Below are positions 11,801 to 19,769 of a stretch of 20,615 nucleotides of DNA, piece after piece. The stretch lies in contig BLXT01001042.1 of the NCBI GenBank assembly GCA_019648995.1, positions 441,116 to 461,730 on the forward strand, in the 5' to 3' direction. Under the pieces are notes generated by a model, which saw nothing but the letters and a program-made list of their open reading frames with translations, was not told the DNA's origin and did not search any database. This DNA is from Plakobranchus ocellatus. Lineage: Eukaryota; Mollusca; Gastropoda; Plakobranchidae. A program made the translations under genes and the position numbers. Each line of letters opens with the position of its first letter. Position 1 is the stretch's first letter.

Positions 11801-14800
11801 AAGAATGTTAGTCAGTGTATGGACTATCCTTTCGCTGACCTCAGGAAAGTTTTTGCAGATATTAACTGCACTCTTAAGCACCAGTTTCAGGTTGAATATA
11901 CTTTCATCTGGAGGATCAACTACAAGTAGAAGCAGATAGGTCTGGATTGCCCCCACAGCCTCTTCTGTTAGATTATCCCCCAAACCTTGGTATTTGAAAA
12001 AAATATATATATCTGTATTGGTTCAATTCTTATAACTCAAAAAAGCTTCCTACCTGTATATGAGTAAATAAATACACTTTTTCAAACTGTATATGTTTTC
12101 TTTTTTGCTAATGATTAGAAAGTAAAAATGAAAAGATAGACAAGAAACACTTTTCATCCTTGCAGCATCTTATCTTAAAGAAAAAAACCAGAAAAATGAA
12201 TATTCATAAATAAAAAAAAAGCAGGTATCGATAAGCAATGAACAAAATCTATTTCCAAACAGGACAGAGAAAAACACAATATGACCCAAAAATGGGGCAA
12301 GTTATCACATCTCACAACTTATTTTTCAATCATGATTGTTACAAAAAATATGGCACCTAAAAATTAGATCCCTGTTTCAAAATTTATATGATTGTTTTTA
12401 ATATTTTATCAGGTTCTTGTCTTAAAGAAAATAAGAATTTTACTTCTTACTGAAAGTATGAAACTAAGATACCAAATTTGCAATAAAATTAGGCAAAGAC
12501 CAAAAAAAAATGTAGAGAGAATGAATTTTTCTAATTGAAAACTAAATACTCATATCAACTGTTACTTTTGCATGCCATCCTAGTCAGCTATGTTTATCAA
12601 AATATTTAATTACTTAAAAGGGCTTGCTGATATATTTCAGCTATCAATGAGTCAATTGCGTTTAAAAGATAGATTTGAGATTTTGATCTCTTCTCAGGCT
12701 TCATTCATACAGCTCAAAAAATACTTGTAATGCAAGTATGATGGTTATTACTTGATTGGGAAGATATTAATTTTTCCATAGTTTCTTTCCTTTTTTGAAA
12801 TTGCCACATTGTAGATGTGATCTTACATTTTATTCATGAAATATGGCCACAAGCAAACATTAATTTAACTGATATTATTGAAAATTATCTTTATTTTGGG
12901 TGTCATCAAATGCAGAATTGGTGTAAACCTTCCTTTGTCAGCAAATTTCATTCTATGAAATTAAGTCATAAATGTTGTAGTTTGAAGCAAAACAATAGAT
13001 TGCCTAACCCCATTAATTTGTCAGATGAATGTTCAAATTTACGATACAGAATTCAAAATTGAAACTAATATTGAATTTAAACTCACATTTTGAGATAGCA
13101 AGGCTTGTTAACAATTGCATAGCTTGAGTGGCTAGGGTTGTATTAGGATGATAACAAAACTCTCTGCATACATCTACCACTTTGGTGTCTGAAAAAGATA
13201 TATATACACGTCACTAGTTAATTGCAAAACACTGCAATAAAATTTAAATCAAATAAAATCATCATATCAATTAGAATGAAAATAAAACATCGAGGCATTC
13301 TTGTCCAGACAAGACAACATGCATATTAGCAGTTTGGCAACTGAAATTTTCTTCTAAATTCACAAAAAAATTTGCTAAAATCATGCAATTAATAAACAGA
13401 ATTGTAACGAAACGCTGCATATTTTTTCATACACGATTAATCTAGGTATGACTTTCAAAATTTTGCAATAGAGAAATAGATAATTGAAAGTTTTCTTCAC
13501 TACAAACATGGATAGTTTCAACAACGTTGTTGAACACTGAATTTTCTGACCAGCTGATGTAAGCAAATGCCTACTGACATCAAAGGCATTACCTGATAGT
13601 CACAATTTATACATTTGATAGGTTGCTTTTGCCATAGAAGGGAAATTGATGAAAAATAATTTCAAACAGACAATAGAACAGACATTCATACATCCCTACT
13701 GTGGGCTGATCTAGCTTCTGCAGCATTTTTTTATACTCCAGCCTTGTTTTACAAGAATTTTTATAAGTGCTGTCATGAATATTTGCATCCTCCTTAGCAA
13801 AAGTAAGACAGTCAAATGAATATTCTTTCTACCATTTAGCAACAAGCAATGGTACGGATGTTACACAATAGAATTAAATTTATAAGACCAAGCAAATTTA
13901 GTGCCTGGTTTTATGTTTGCACCCTCATCAAGCACAGACTAACATAAGAACCCAGACTAACATAAGAACCTACATTTAATCTAGATTATTCACATCTCCT
14001 GTACCATCCACTTTGAGATCTCATTCAGTGTCACTATAACCATAATCTCCTTCTCCATATCCACTAGACTAGATCTAGATTTATCTGATTCATCACCTGG
14101 ATTAAAATTTTGAGTAATCTGAGAGAGCAAATTGAAGGCTATTTATAGACATCAAAATTAACAAACTAAATCTAGATCAGTTCTGCAAGGGAATAATTTG
14201 TATTGAAACAAACATTTTCTAAGAATTTAGCAAAATTATTTCTTTCAGGTAAAAAACTATTACAGGCTACATTGGTCATTGTACAGATTATCATAACCAA
14301 ATTTTACATGAAACCTGGTCAACTTTTTCTGGACTTGTAGAATATTGACTCTGTGACTCCATGACTAAAGATTTGTTTCCTTAAGCAGTAAACAGTTACT
14401 GAAAGTAGAATTTCCCAAAAACTATAGGGAGCTATTCTGTTTTACATCAGAAATTAATCCACTTACAAAATGTAAGTACCTAGCACTCTAACAGGAAATA
14501 GTGAAACTGATATTATGAATAATACAGCTCAAAAACTAAGATAATTAAATGCTGTTCAGGACGAAAATAAATAAGGATAAAAAAAACGATTTTTGCTCTT
14601 CTATTAAATCAAGCGTCTATATAAATACAAAAAAAAAAAGAAAAGTTAAAGTGTGTGAGTGTGTGTATGTGTCTGTTATATCAGTATGTATAATTATGCC
14701 GTAAGCAGCACAAACAAACAAAAAAAAAGGTTTTGGAAAAGTTCCTGCAAAAGTGAATTTGCCACCTACAAGCATTCAATTCTCAATATTTTACTGTCTT

Positions 14801-17800
14801 GGCAAATCATATTCTGATTTTAAAAATAACAAGAAAAAACAAAATAACAATCAACTCTATATTTTTTTTATCTGATTGACATTAAAACATACCTCGAGTT
14901 AAGGACAAAAGGCTCACTGCAGAATTTCCACACACAACATTTAGTACACGAACTGCCCTCACTTTCAAAGCTAATGACTGAACTTTCAGAGCAAATTCGG
15001 CTATCTCCTAAAATAGAGTTAAATGGTAAGAAAAGATTGACATAATCACATAAAGAACACAGATTAACTAGAAATTTCAAGGAAACTTGCAACTGATTAG
15101 GTGTCACATATTTTGAAGATGCTATACAAAAATTGAAAATGCAAAGTAAATGGCAAAAATACAAAAATCATAGGATTTCAATTGAACTAGATTGGTATAT
15201 ATTTAATGAGACATCTGGCGAAAGCTTACCATGGAAAAGTGTGTCTTTTACTTCCTAAACAAAACTAATCATAGGTTTTAAGAAATTTCAGACATTTCAA
15301 GCCTTGCCTACAGGATGTGCTCAAATCTGGATACAGATAATTGAGAAAAATGTCAATTGAACCTTTATTTACAAAAAGAGGCTTGTCAAAAGAAAGCGTA
15401 GAAAATTCCTGTTCTTTTAGAGTGAAAATATAACTACATTGCTAATAGTTGGTTAACTAAAACAGTTAAGTAAGAGAGCAAACATATGGGGAAATGGTTT
15501 TCTAAAATTAGCATGTTCCTACCCACCCAAGTTTTGAGTGCAAACTGACTCAATCTTACTCCAAATCCTTATGGCACTAGTAAAAAATCTTAAAACTTAA
15601 TTGTAAGCATCATTTCATTTCTATTCAGATACATGCTGGCAATAATCATGAGAAAATGTTTTATGCAGCTGATTCTCTTATGAAATTCTTAAGGAATAAA
15701 GAAAACACACCTCAAGATTCTCTGACTTCCACAAATAAGCAGTCCTTGCAACTAACAACCTTAGATCATCAAGACATACAGCTTTGACTTTGCTTCTTGA
15801 GTCAGAGGCCAAGTAAGAAAGTAATAATGAGATATGATCTTGCATATTTAAGAGAGAATTGACAGTTAGCTTCGTCATAGTTGTAAGGGTTAAAATCACA
15901 AAGCTTTCTCCAGGATACCCATTCAACACAGAATGACACAAGGCAATTGCCTGAAAAAAAAACAAATATTAAAAAACGTTTCAGGATTGGTAAAACATTG
16001 GTAACTTAGGTAATGCACACAAATGCTTCAAAGCAGTTCATACAAAGAGATACAAACTTATCAAATCAAATAAATATTTAATTTTTATATTTAAAAAAAA
16101 GTCACAAATATGACAAATTTATATTCAGAATAAGTATGCATGTCTTACCACTCAAAACAAATCACAAGGCCAAAAGTTGAACGTTATAAAAATTAGTTAT
16201 ATTTTAAATTTGTTTTTTATGAACTTTTCCAGAAAGGATAATGTACAAAATAAATTTTGTGTGCATAAATATTTTTGTGAAGCACCAAGACATAAAGAAT
16301 GGGAAATTCATGCCACATGCTTTTTTTTTCCAAGAGTATCCTGTGTGACATCTAATTCATTTGGTCTAGAAAAAAAAAAACCAAAAGATTAATTTTTACA
16401 ACCCAGATGCAATGAATGTTTTGTTTTTTTTCGACCAACCTTTTTCATGGATTCTGAATTATGATGCATGTGTTGCAAAATAGGAATAAGTTTCAATTTC
16501 ATTTCAGTTGGTGTAGCCAGGCCATTGATCATAGTTCCAATTTTGTTGCATACATTGCTGGCAAACATTCTGGTAGGATACAAAATGCCAGGACAAATTT
16601 ATGAAATAAAATTCTTCTTTAATTAATAAGTGAACAGCTTTTAATGCAGCTTTCCCCAGTAGTTTTCACAAGCTGGATTTATTGCAACTTTATTTGATAT
16701 GAAGATATTAAAATGTCTTATAAATCATAATTTAAAAAGTAGCATTCATTTTTTAACCTATTTGGCTAGTTCTGACTTACACCGATGAACAAAAATAATT
16801 TATGTCTATACAATTTCACTCACTATTTTTCCTTTACAAACTGCTTGCATTTCAAAGATTACATAAATAAGAAAAGAAAATGATCATAACTCAGGAATCA
16901 CTAGAATATAAAGGACACATAAGAATTGGAAAACTGAAAAAAAAACAAATAAGAAGAAAGCAATTTTTCACAAAATAAAAAAATAGTAAGCTAACGCCCT
17001 ATTGAGACAAGGCACAATATTGATCATTAAAACCAAGATTCTGTATAATTATTGAATGTTTAGCATTCATAGTATTACCAATCTTACTTGGATTTTTCCG
17101 AGAACTTCTCAGCAGCAAAAATGGCAGCCTCCACTTCCATTATATCTGTTGAGTCCATGGAAAGTATTATACTGTGATGGACATTCTTTTTCTCGGCGAT
17201 GATACTGGCAAAGCTACCTAAAGTCCTGAAATTGACAGAAATTGAATAGCCGTTATTATTAGTATAATGAGTCCTCATGTGATTATACAGTGAGAATTTT
17301 TTAAAGTTGTGAACATTTTATAAATCGTAGGCTTGTAAATATGCCTTAGTGGTTTTGTACCTTGAATCCAGTTATTGACAAATCTCTAACCCCCAACCCC
17401 ATACCCCTTACCCCGTTTTTCGTTTTGCATTTTGGTAGCTAAAATTAAAAAAAAGAATTAACTAAATCTGAGAATGAATAAGCTGTTTCAATTTAACTTT
17501 GCATAAAATCACATGAATATCAAGAATATCTATGCAAAAGAGCATGAACTGTCTGTTAATAATTTTGAATTGAGCCACAAAACATAGTTTGAGCAAAATA
17601 TTTGACAGTAAATATAAAGTGGTGAGGTTTCTGATGATTTTCTTCTCAGCCACAAATGATTTTATCTTTACCTCAATGTTATAGCCCGTGCAACTGGATC
17701 ATTGCTGTGAATAACTCCAAAAATTCTTCGAGTAAATTCATCCACAGAATATATTTTGTCTTGATGTTTTTCACTTTGCTGGGCAACACGTAAAATGCAT

Positions 17801-19769
17801 AGGCGAATAAAATTATTCCTGGGGACACATTGGAAGAAGTTGAAATTTTGTGAAATTTCATTTGAAAGAAAACTTGATTCATGAATACTGGTTCAAGCAG
17901 CTTTCAGATTAAGGAGAAACAAAGAAAATTCTTTTCTGTTCATATATATTTTGGGCAAAATTCTCGTAAAGACCGATTACTGTTCTCTAAAAAACAAGTC
18001 ATATGTTTCTTATAAACTTTACCATTTATCCATTGCATTTTACTGTTAACTAATGATCATTATTAATAGCTTCAAAGATTCTAGCAATTTTTAATGTGCC
18101 AAAATAAATATACTTTTTAAGAAAAATATTATGTTCTTGGGAAGACATGAATAAACTGCAATTTGAGCCTGTTTTAAATGACTGCAAGGTATCTTATCAT
18201 GACAGATGACAACCAATATTGCATAACTTGTTTCATAAAAGTTCTACTATTACAAAATATAGTATCAGGTACCCGCCACGAAATACATCTGCCACTTTCA
18301 ACATTGCTGAATTGATCAAAATAGGAAAGGGATATTTTTCAAACAAGCGTGGAAATTTCACAACTGCTTCACACTGCAAACCAATCTGTGCTGAGCGAAG
18401 AGCTGAAATACAATAATTTATAACATAATCAAAATACAGTCAAAGCATCCAAATCAAAATAACAGAAGAATAAATAAATATATATTATGAAAAGCATGAA
18501 GTCTGATTTATCAATTGCAGCTAGCAAAAACAAAAATCCTTTCTCATCCTGGCAAATGCTGTTTGATTTACGAAGTAAATATTGAGAAATTTATTGGCTG
18601 TCTACAAACAAGTTATCAGCAGGTCTCTCACTTGAGCCCTTGAGGATTCCATATAAATGCAGTGTTGGTATATTTTGGGTTTAAAGAATAAATAATGTAA
18701 AATATGTAACACAACATAATCCATTGAAATTTGACAACCACAACTAAAATTTTAAAAGCCCTCTAAAATGTTGGGATTTGTCACTGTTTTGCTTCAAAAA
18801 TGTGCTTGCAGATTGTAAACATTTTTTTTTTTTTGGTCAAACAAGAGTCATTGACAAATTCATTTAAAGCATGGATGTAAGCCTATAAATTAAAGCAAAA
18901 GCTACTCATCTTTCTGAATTTTTTCTAAGACAAAGGTATTTGTGATTGTTGATAATCAAGAGTATTGATAGTCTTTCTGGCAAGAATTCCGATTGTGCAC
19001 CCAAGACAAGTATATATTTGATGATAGATAGACTGATAACTCATCTGTCATATTACTGTACAGTGTATTTATAACCATTTAATATTGTAAAAATAAAAGA
19101 CAATAATTTCTTGAGACCACTTGCATTTTTTTTTTAAATAAATACTGAAACAGACAATGATCAACTAAATCTCGGTAGCCATATGGGCCTATCTGAAATG
19201 GTCTAAGATAATCATTTTTTTATATAAATTGTAAAGGATATATCGTTCTTTTTGGATGGAATAATTTGAAATTAAATCTAAGATATAATATAATATAGAT
19301 CTAGAATCTAGAGTCTAGATCTATTATATATTGTCAATTTTTAAATTATTCAGTTTATTGTTAACAGTTAGGCCTAGGCCTAACTAAAATTGCCATCATT
19401 TCGTCATAATTACATATGAATTTCGGTATGATTGCGCAATAGGAAGTCTTTCAAAAATTCGAAATTCATTAGCAAAAAAAATCAAACGTTTATTGGGATA
19501 ATCCGGGAACACAGTACAGACCCACCGGCTTCTAGCTAGATCTAGACTAGAAACTAGAGATCTACCATTACAAGCTACTAACAAATGAAGCGGCCGAAGG
19601 CCAAATCATATTGTAAATTATCTTATTTTCATACAAAATATATTCGATTTTAACTTTTATTTACATAGCGACCTTTGTCAAGTTCGGTGAGGGCTGATTT
19701 TGCATCTTGCTCCTGTTCGAATGAGACACTGATTTGTCGAGGCGACATGGAGGCGGCCATCTTGTCCAT
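3728..19769 (-). CDS. INTS7: INTS7, Integrator complex subunit 7 (18 coding exons; 3' end not in window)
   Basis: Integrator is the metazoan nuclear complex that cleaves nascent snRNA, enhancer RNA and promoter-proximal mRNA transcripts of RNA polymerase II. INTS7 is a largely helical scaffold subunit of its core, without catalytic residues. Coding segments in order: 19769-19673, 18402-18273, 17818-17672, 17225-17088, 16569-16440, 15950-15711, 15007-14893, 13188-13087, 11985-11788, 11573-11431, 9559-9374, 9009-8854, 8698-8504, 7809-7706, 7069-7004, 6388-6226, 5625-5527, 3922-3728. They give 868 codons with no stop and matching phases throughout. Diagnostic stretches shared with human INTS7 include IHSNDPVARAITLR, KLKLIPILQHMHH, FDADS and LSLKVEGVVQ. 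The known protein is about 962 residues, so about 95 C-terminal residues are missing. Family identity is certain; exact splice sites are inferred from phase, consensus and alignment from memory. Confidence 0.97.
3923..5526 (-). other. INTS7 intron 17
   Basis: A GT-AG intron between exons 17 and 18. Apart from the AT microsatellite I see only AT-rich unique sequence and no coding or RNA signal. Confidence 0.85.
4623..4672. repeat. (AT)25 microsatellite in intron 17
   Basis: An uninterrupted AT dinucleotide run of 50 bases. Confidence 0.98.
5527..5625 (-). CDS. INTS7: INTS7 coding exon 17 (residues 771-803)
   Basis: The exon encodes LIDMLLWSVTSFVRASPSYP followed by RFFFQTLQNTTVK. The second half matches human RYFFQKLQSTSIK. 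The acceptor is ATATTTCAG|CTC and the donor GTCAAG|GTAAGC. Both ends are phase 0. The longer open frame upstream of the acceptor is intronic. Confidence 0.93.
5626..6225 (-). other. INTS7 intron 16
   Basis: A phase 0 GT-AG intron between exons 16 and 17. AT-rich, with nothing else recognised. Confidence 0.85.
6226..6388 (-). CDS. INTS7: INTS7 coding exon 16 (residues 716-770)
   Basis: The exon encodes a poorly conserved polar Ser/Asn/Asp-rich linker beginning QSNLGERQFLSSNKDESSCS. It is followed by a helix around RVMHEISNSMDKLLPD, equivalent to the human VYNHVLEEVESLNRKY. The acceptor is CTCCAG|T and the donor CATAAG|GTTTGG. It enters at phase 2 and leaves at phase 0. Confidence 0.88.
6389..7003 (-). 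other. INTS7 intron 15
   Basis: A phase 2 GT-AG intron between exons 15 and 16. A plus-strand open frame of 74 codons at 6436-6660 has no recognisable motif and is taken as chance. Confidence 0.82.
7004..7069 (-). CDS. INTS7: INTS7 coding exon 15 (residues 694-716)
   Basis: This 66-base exon encodes IQQCCSCMKSVISTIISTIH. It lines up without a gap with the human LQQQSCLLISHAIEALILDP helix. The acceptor is ACTTTAG|A and the donor ACAGG|GTGAGC. It enters and leaves at phase 2. It is easy to miss because it is short and has no long open frame of its own. Confidence 0.88.
7070..7705 (-). other. INTS7 intron 14
   Basis: A phase 2 GT-AG intron between exons 14 and 15. No repeat or RNA gene recognised; open frames on both strands look like chance. 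Confidence 0.82.
7706..7809 (-). CDS. INTS7: INTS7 coding exon 14 (residues 660-694)
   Basis: The exon encodes LEKCLTEYKEASSFAFALYR and then SAFDADSVSLLNIN. The FDADS motif is identical in human INTS7. The donor is read as AACGT|GTATCC (phase 2). The alternative AAC|GTGTAT two bases earlier would break the frame into exon 15. Confidence 0.9.
7810..8503 (-). other. INTS7 intron 13
   Basis: A phase 0 GT-AG intron between exons 13 and 14. Nothing recognised beyond AT-rich sequence. Confidence 0.85.
8504..8698 (-). CDS. INTS7: INTS7 coding exon 13 (residues 595-659)
   Basis: The exon encodes AASSPSNPLDFACGYIQLRM, a helical stretch RVLQAHHLLLLSC, a PPPA motif and WAQVIQQ. It corresponds to the human AASTPLNPLSFQCEFVKLRI and SPPPAIA segments. 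The acceptor is CCTGTAG|GCA and the donor CAGCAG|GTAAAC. Both ends are phase 0. Confidence 0.95.
8744..8820. repeat. Compound (CA)n(TA)31 microsatellite in intron 12
   Basis: A short CA run is followed by 62 bases of perfect AT repeat (8753-8814) and a brief AC tail. It fills half of the 155-bp intron 12 (8699-8853) and ends about 34 bases from the exon 12 donor. Confidence 0.97.
8854..9009 (-). CDS. INTS7: INTS7 coding exon 12 (residues 543-594)
   Basis: The exon encodes VVTEHVHYWLLGLQHVCAAE and ends VELYMKSQATLK. It aligns with the human VASEHFYFWLNSLKEFSHAE block. The acceptor is TTCGCAG|GTT and the donor CTTAAG|GTAAAG. Both ends are phase 0. Confidence 0.95.
9010..9373 (-). other. INTS7 intron 11, GC-AG type
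   Basis: The donor is CAG|GCAAGT and the acceptor TTCGCAG. The exons on both sides are firmly placed by homology, so the GC donor is not a boundary error unless the base call itself is wrong. Confidence 0.9.
9374..9559 (-). CDS. INTS7: INTS7 coding exon 11 (residues 481-542)
   Basis: The exon encodes VHLCTLLFQAQHHKAMTGPI and ends KYKVARQAMRYSQYHVAYDI followed by FASLNLQ. It matches the human segment WTVYRIARQASRMGNHDMAK. The acceptor is TTGTAG|GTT. The donor is the non-canonical CTGCAG|GCAAGT, a textbook GC-type 5' splice site. Both ends are phase 0. Confidence 0.95.
9560..11430 (-). other. INTS7 intron 10
   Basis: The longest complete intron in the window (1871 bp). It contains a candidate terminal-inverted-repeat element (10458-11317) and a short imperfect ATGATGATA repeat at 10351-10374. 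No coding exon was found inside. Confidence 0.85.
10458..11317. mobile_element. Candidate non-autonomous DNA transposon with 15-bp inverted ends
   Basis: TCAGAGATGCCAAAT at 10458-10472 recurs as a perfect inverted copy at 11303-11317, 860 bp outer to outer. The CAGAG start resembles hAT-type terminal repeats. No matching 8-bp target duplication flanks the ends and no transposase is visible, so the call is tentative. Confidence 0.3.
11431..11573 (-). CDS. INTS7: INTS7 coding exon 10 (residues 433-480)
   Basis: The exon encodes PSQLHVCECLAAIGSDCPNA and ends TTISDSSREILQVQ. CHCLAAIA and TDKQQELLVSL are the human equivalents. The acceptor is ACCTCAG|AA and the donor TTCAG|GTCTGA. It enters at phase 1 and leaves at phase 0. 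Confidence 0.93.
11788..11985 (-). CDS. INTS7: INTS7 coding exon 9 (residues 367-433)
   Basis: The exon encodes LGDNLTEEAVGAIQTYLLLL, a VVDPPDESIFNLKLVLKSAV segment and ERIVHTLTNILGVAE. It corresponds to the human region from LEQDAVFGLESLLVLCSQDD to VVETLLTQLHS. The acceptor, ATACCAAG|GT, has a poor pyrimidine tract but gives the only phase that keeps the frame. The donor is GAAG|GTTTGT. Both ends are phase 1. Confidence 0.91.
11986..13086 (-). other. INTS7 intron 8
   Basis: A phase 1 GT-AG intron between exons 8 and 9. An 81-codon plus-strand frame at 12817-13062 shows no family motif and is treated as chance. Nothing else recognised. Confidence 0.82.
13087..13188 (-). CDS. INTS7: INTS7 coding exon 8 (residues 333-367)
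   Basis: The exon encodes TKVVDVCREFCYHPNTTLAT and then QAMQLLTSLAISK. It aligns with the human LVKLAQECCYHNNRGIAAHG block. The acceptor is TTTTTCAG|AC and the donor AAAAT|GTGAGT. Both ends are phase 1. Confidence 0.93.
13935..13970. repeat. Perfect 18-bp tandem duplication
   Basis: CAGACTAACATAAGAACC occurs twice head to tail (13935-13952 and 13953-13970) with no mismatch. Confidence 0.97.
14651..14674. repeat. Imperfect GT-rich microsatellite
   Basis: A GT run interrupted by GA, TA and TC steps, in intron 7. Confidence 0.85.
14893..15007 (-). CDS. INTS7: INTS7 coding exon 7 (residues 295-333)
   Basis: The exon encodes EIAEFALKVQSLALKVRAVR and then VLNVVCGNSAVSLLSLTR. The acceptor is TTTTAG|GAG and the donor CGAG|GTATGT, leaving at phase 1. 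By my alignment, the joint with exon 8 is roughly nine residues shorter than the human loop here, so this species has a compact linker between two solenoid repeats. Confidence 0.9.
15008..15710 (-). other. INTS7 intron 6
   Basis: A phase 0 GT-AG intron between exons 6 and 7. No other feature seen. Confidence 0.85.
15711..15950 (-). CDS. INTS7: INTS7 coding exon 6 (residues 215-294)
   Basis: This is the longest coding exon (80 codons). It begins AIALCHSVLNGYPGESFVIL and ends LRLLVARTAYLWKSENLE. It corresponds to the human segment from SARQLLQQLVTSYPST to KTPHTWSRENI, two to three helical repeats of the solenoid. The acceptor has a T-rich tract ending TTTCAG|GCA and the donor is GAG|GTGTGT. 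Both ends are phase 0. Confidence 0.94.
15951..16439 (-). other. INTS7 intron 5
   Basis: A phase 0 GT-AG intron between exons 5 and 6. A 71-codon plus-strand frame at 16177-16392 lies within it and has no recognisable domain. Confidence 0.85.
16440..16569 (-). CDS. INTS7: INTS7 coding exon 5 (residues 171-214)
   Basis: The exon encodes VCNKIGTMINGLATPTEMKL followed by KLIPILQHMHHNSESMKK. This hallmark block is nearly identical to human INTS7. The acceptor is CTACCAG|A and the donor AAAAAG|GTTGGT. It enters at phase 2 and leaves at phase 0. Confidence 0.96.
16570..17087 (-). other. INTS7 intron 4
   Basis: A phase 2 GT-AG intron between exons 4 and 5. AT-rich, nothing recognised. Confidence 0.85.
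17088..17225 (-). CDS. INTS7: INTS7 coding exon 4 (residues 125-171)
   Basis: The exon encodes TLGSFASIIAEKKNVHHSI followed by DSTDIMEVEAAIFAAEKFSE. It matches the human LGSLASIIPERKNAHHSI and EVEAAVFAAANFS helices. The acceptor is TTTCAG|G and the donor TCCAA|GTAAGA. Both ends are phase 2. Confidence 0.96.
17226..17671 (-). other. INTS7 intron 3
   Basis: A phase 2 GT-AG intron between exons 3 and 4. Its one notable element is the G-rich motif at 17390-17414. Confidence 0.85.
17390..17414 (-). other. G-quadruplex motif in intron 3, sense strand
   Basis: On the INTS7 sense strand there are four G runs of 4, 4, 4 and 5, separated by loops TAA, TAT and TT, within 25 bases. This satisfies the strict four-run quadruplex pattern and stands out in sequence this AT-rich. 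It lies about 165 bases upstream of exon 4 in the transcript. Confidence 0.85.
17672..17818 (-). CDS. INTS7: INTS7 coding exon 3 (residues 76-125)
   Basis: The exon encodes NNFIRLCILRVAQQSEKHQD, then a VDEF element, and ends with IHSNDPVARAITL. The last element is identical to the vertebrate helix-turn-helix of the solenoid. The acceptor is CCCCAG|G and the donor TTGAG|GTAAAG. Both ends are phase 2. Confidence 0.96.
17819..18272 (-). other. INTS7 intron 2
   Basis: A phase 2 GT-AG intron between exons 2 and 3. No other feature seen. Confidence 0.85.
18273..18402 (-). CDS. INTS7: INTS7 coding exon 2 (residues 33-76)
   Basis: The exon encodes LRSAQIGLQCEAVVKFPRLF and then EKYPFPILINSAMLKVADVF. 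This is one of the most conserved blocks of INTS7 and opens the N-terminal alpha-solenoid. The acceptor is TTTCAG|CT and the donor GCGG|GTACCT, entering at phase 1 and leaving at phase 2. The block matches the human QCEAVVRFPRLFQKYPFPIL segment closely. Confidence 0.96.
19295..19324. repeat. Inverted repeat, 11-bp arms with 8-base loop
   Basis: ATAGATCTAGA (19295-19305) pairs perfectly with TCTAGATCTAT (19314-19324) around the loop ATCTAGAG. Confidence 0.85.
19366..19385. repeat. Perfect 20-bp palindrome
   Basis: AGTTAGGCCTAGGCCTAACT is its own reverse complement. It lies in intron 1, about 40 bp from the inverted repeat at 19295-19324. Confidence 0.95.
19673..19769 (-). CDS. INTS7: INTS7 coding exon 1 (residues 1-32)
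   Basis: The exon starts at the ATG in GAAATGG, a good Kozak context (G at -3, G at +4), with an in-frame TGA nine codons upstream (19797-19799). It ends DAKSALTELDK, matching the DANSALMELDKG segment of the human protein. Two further in-frame ATGs, at codons 4 and 8, are possible alternative starts. The first 18 or so residues are not conserved. The donor AAAG|GTCGCT is weak, but it is the only choice that gives phase 1 and joins to exon 2 as DK-A-LRS. Confidence 0.9.

Larger units (their letters stand above)
13189..14892 (-). other. INTS7 intron 7
   Basis: A phase 1 intron of 1704 bp. It contains an 18-bp tandem duplication (13935-13970), a TAGATCTAGA word (14070-14079) and a GT-rich run (14651-14674). 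Confidence 0.82.
18403..19672 (-). other. INTS7 intron 1
   Basis: A phase 1 intron of 1270 bp. Its 5' third (19290-19560) is rich in palindromes and TAGATCTAGA words; the rest is AT-rich with no recognised feature. Confidence 0.85.

Noticed and set aside
12817-13062. 81-codon plus-strand open frame in intron 8
   Set aside because: It has no recognised domain, no promoter or splice support, and AT-rich composition like the surrounding intron.
14018-14100. Possible intronic C/D box snoRNA on the minus strand (GTGATGA and CTGA about 70 nt apart)
   Set aside because: There is no complementary terminal stem around the boxes and no convincing C'/D' pair; box matches alone are expected by chance.
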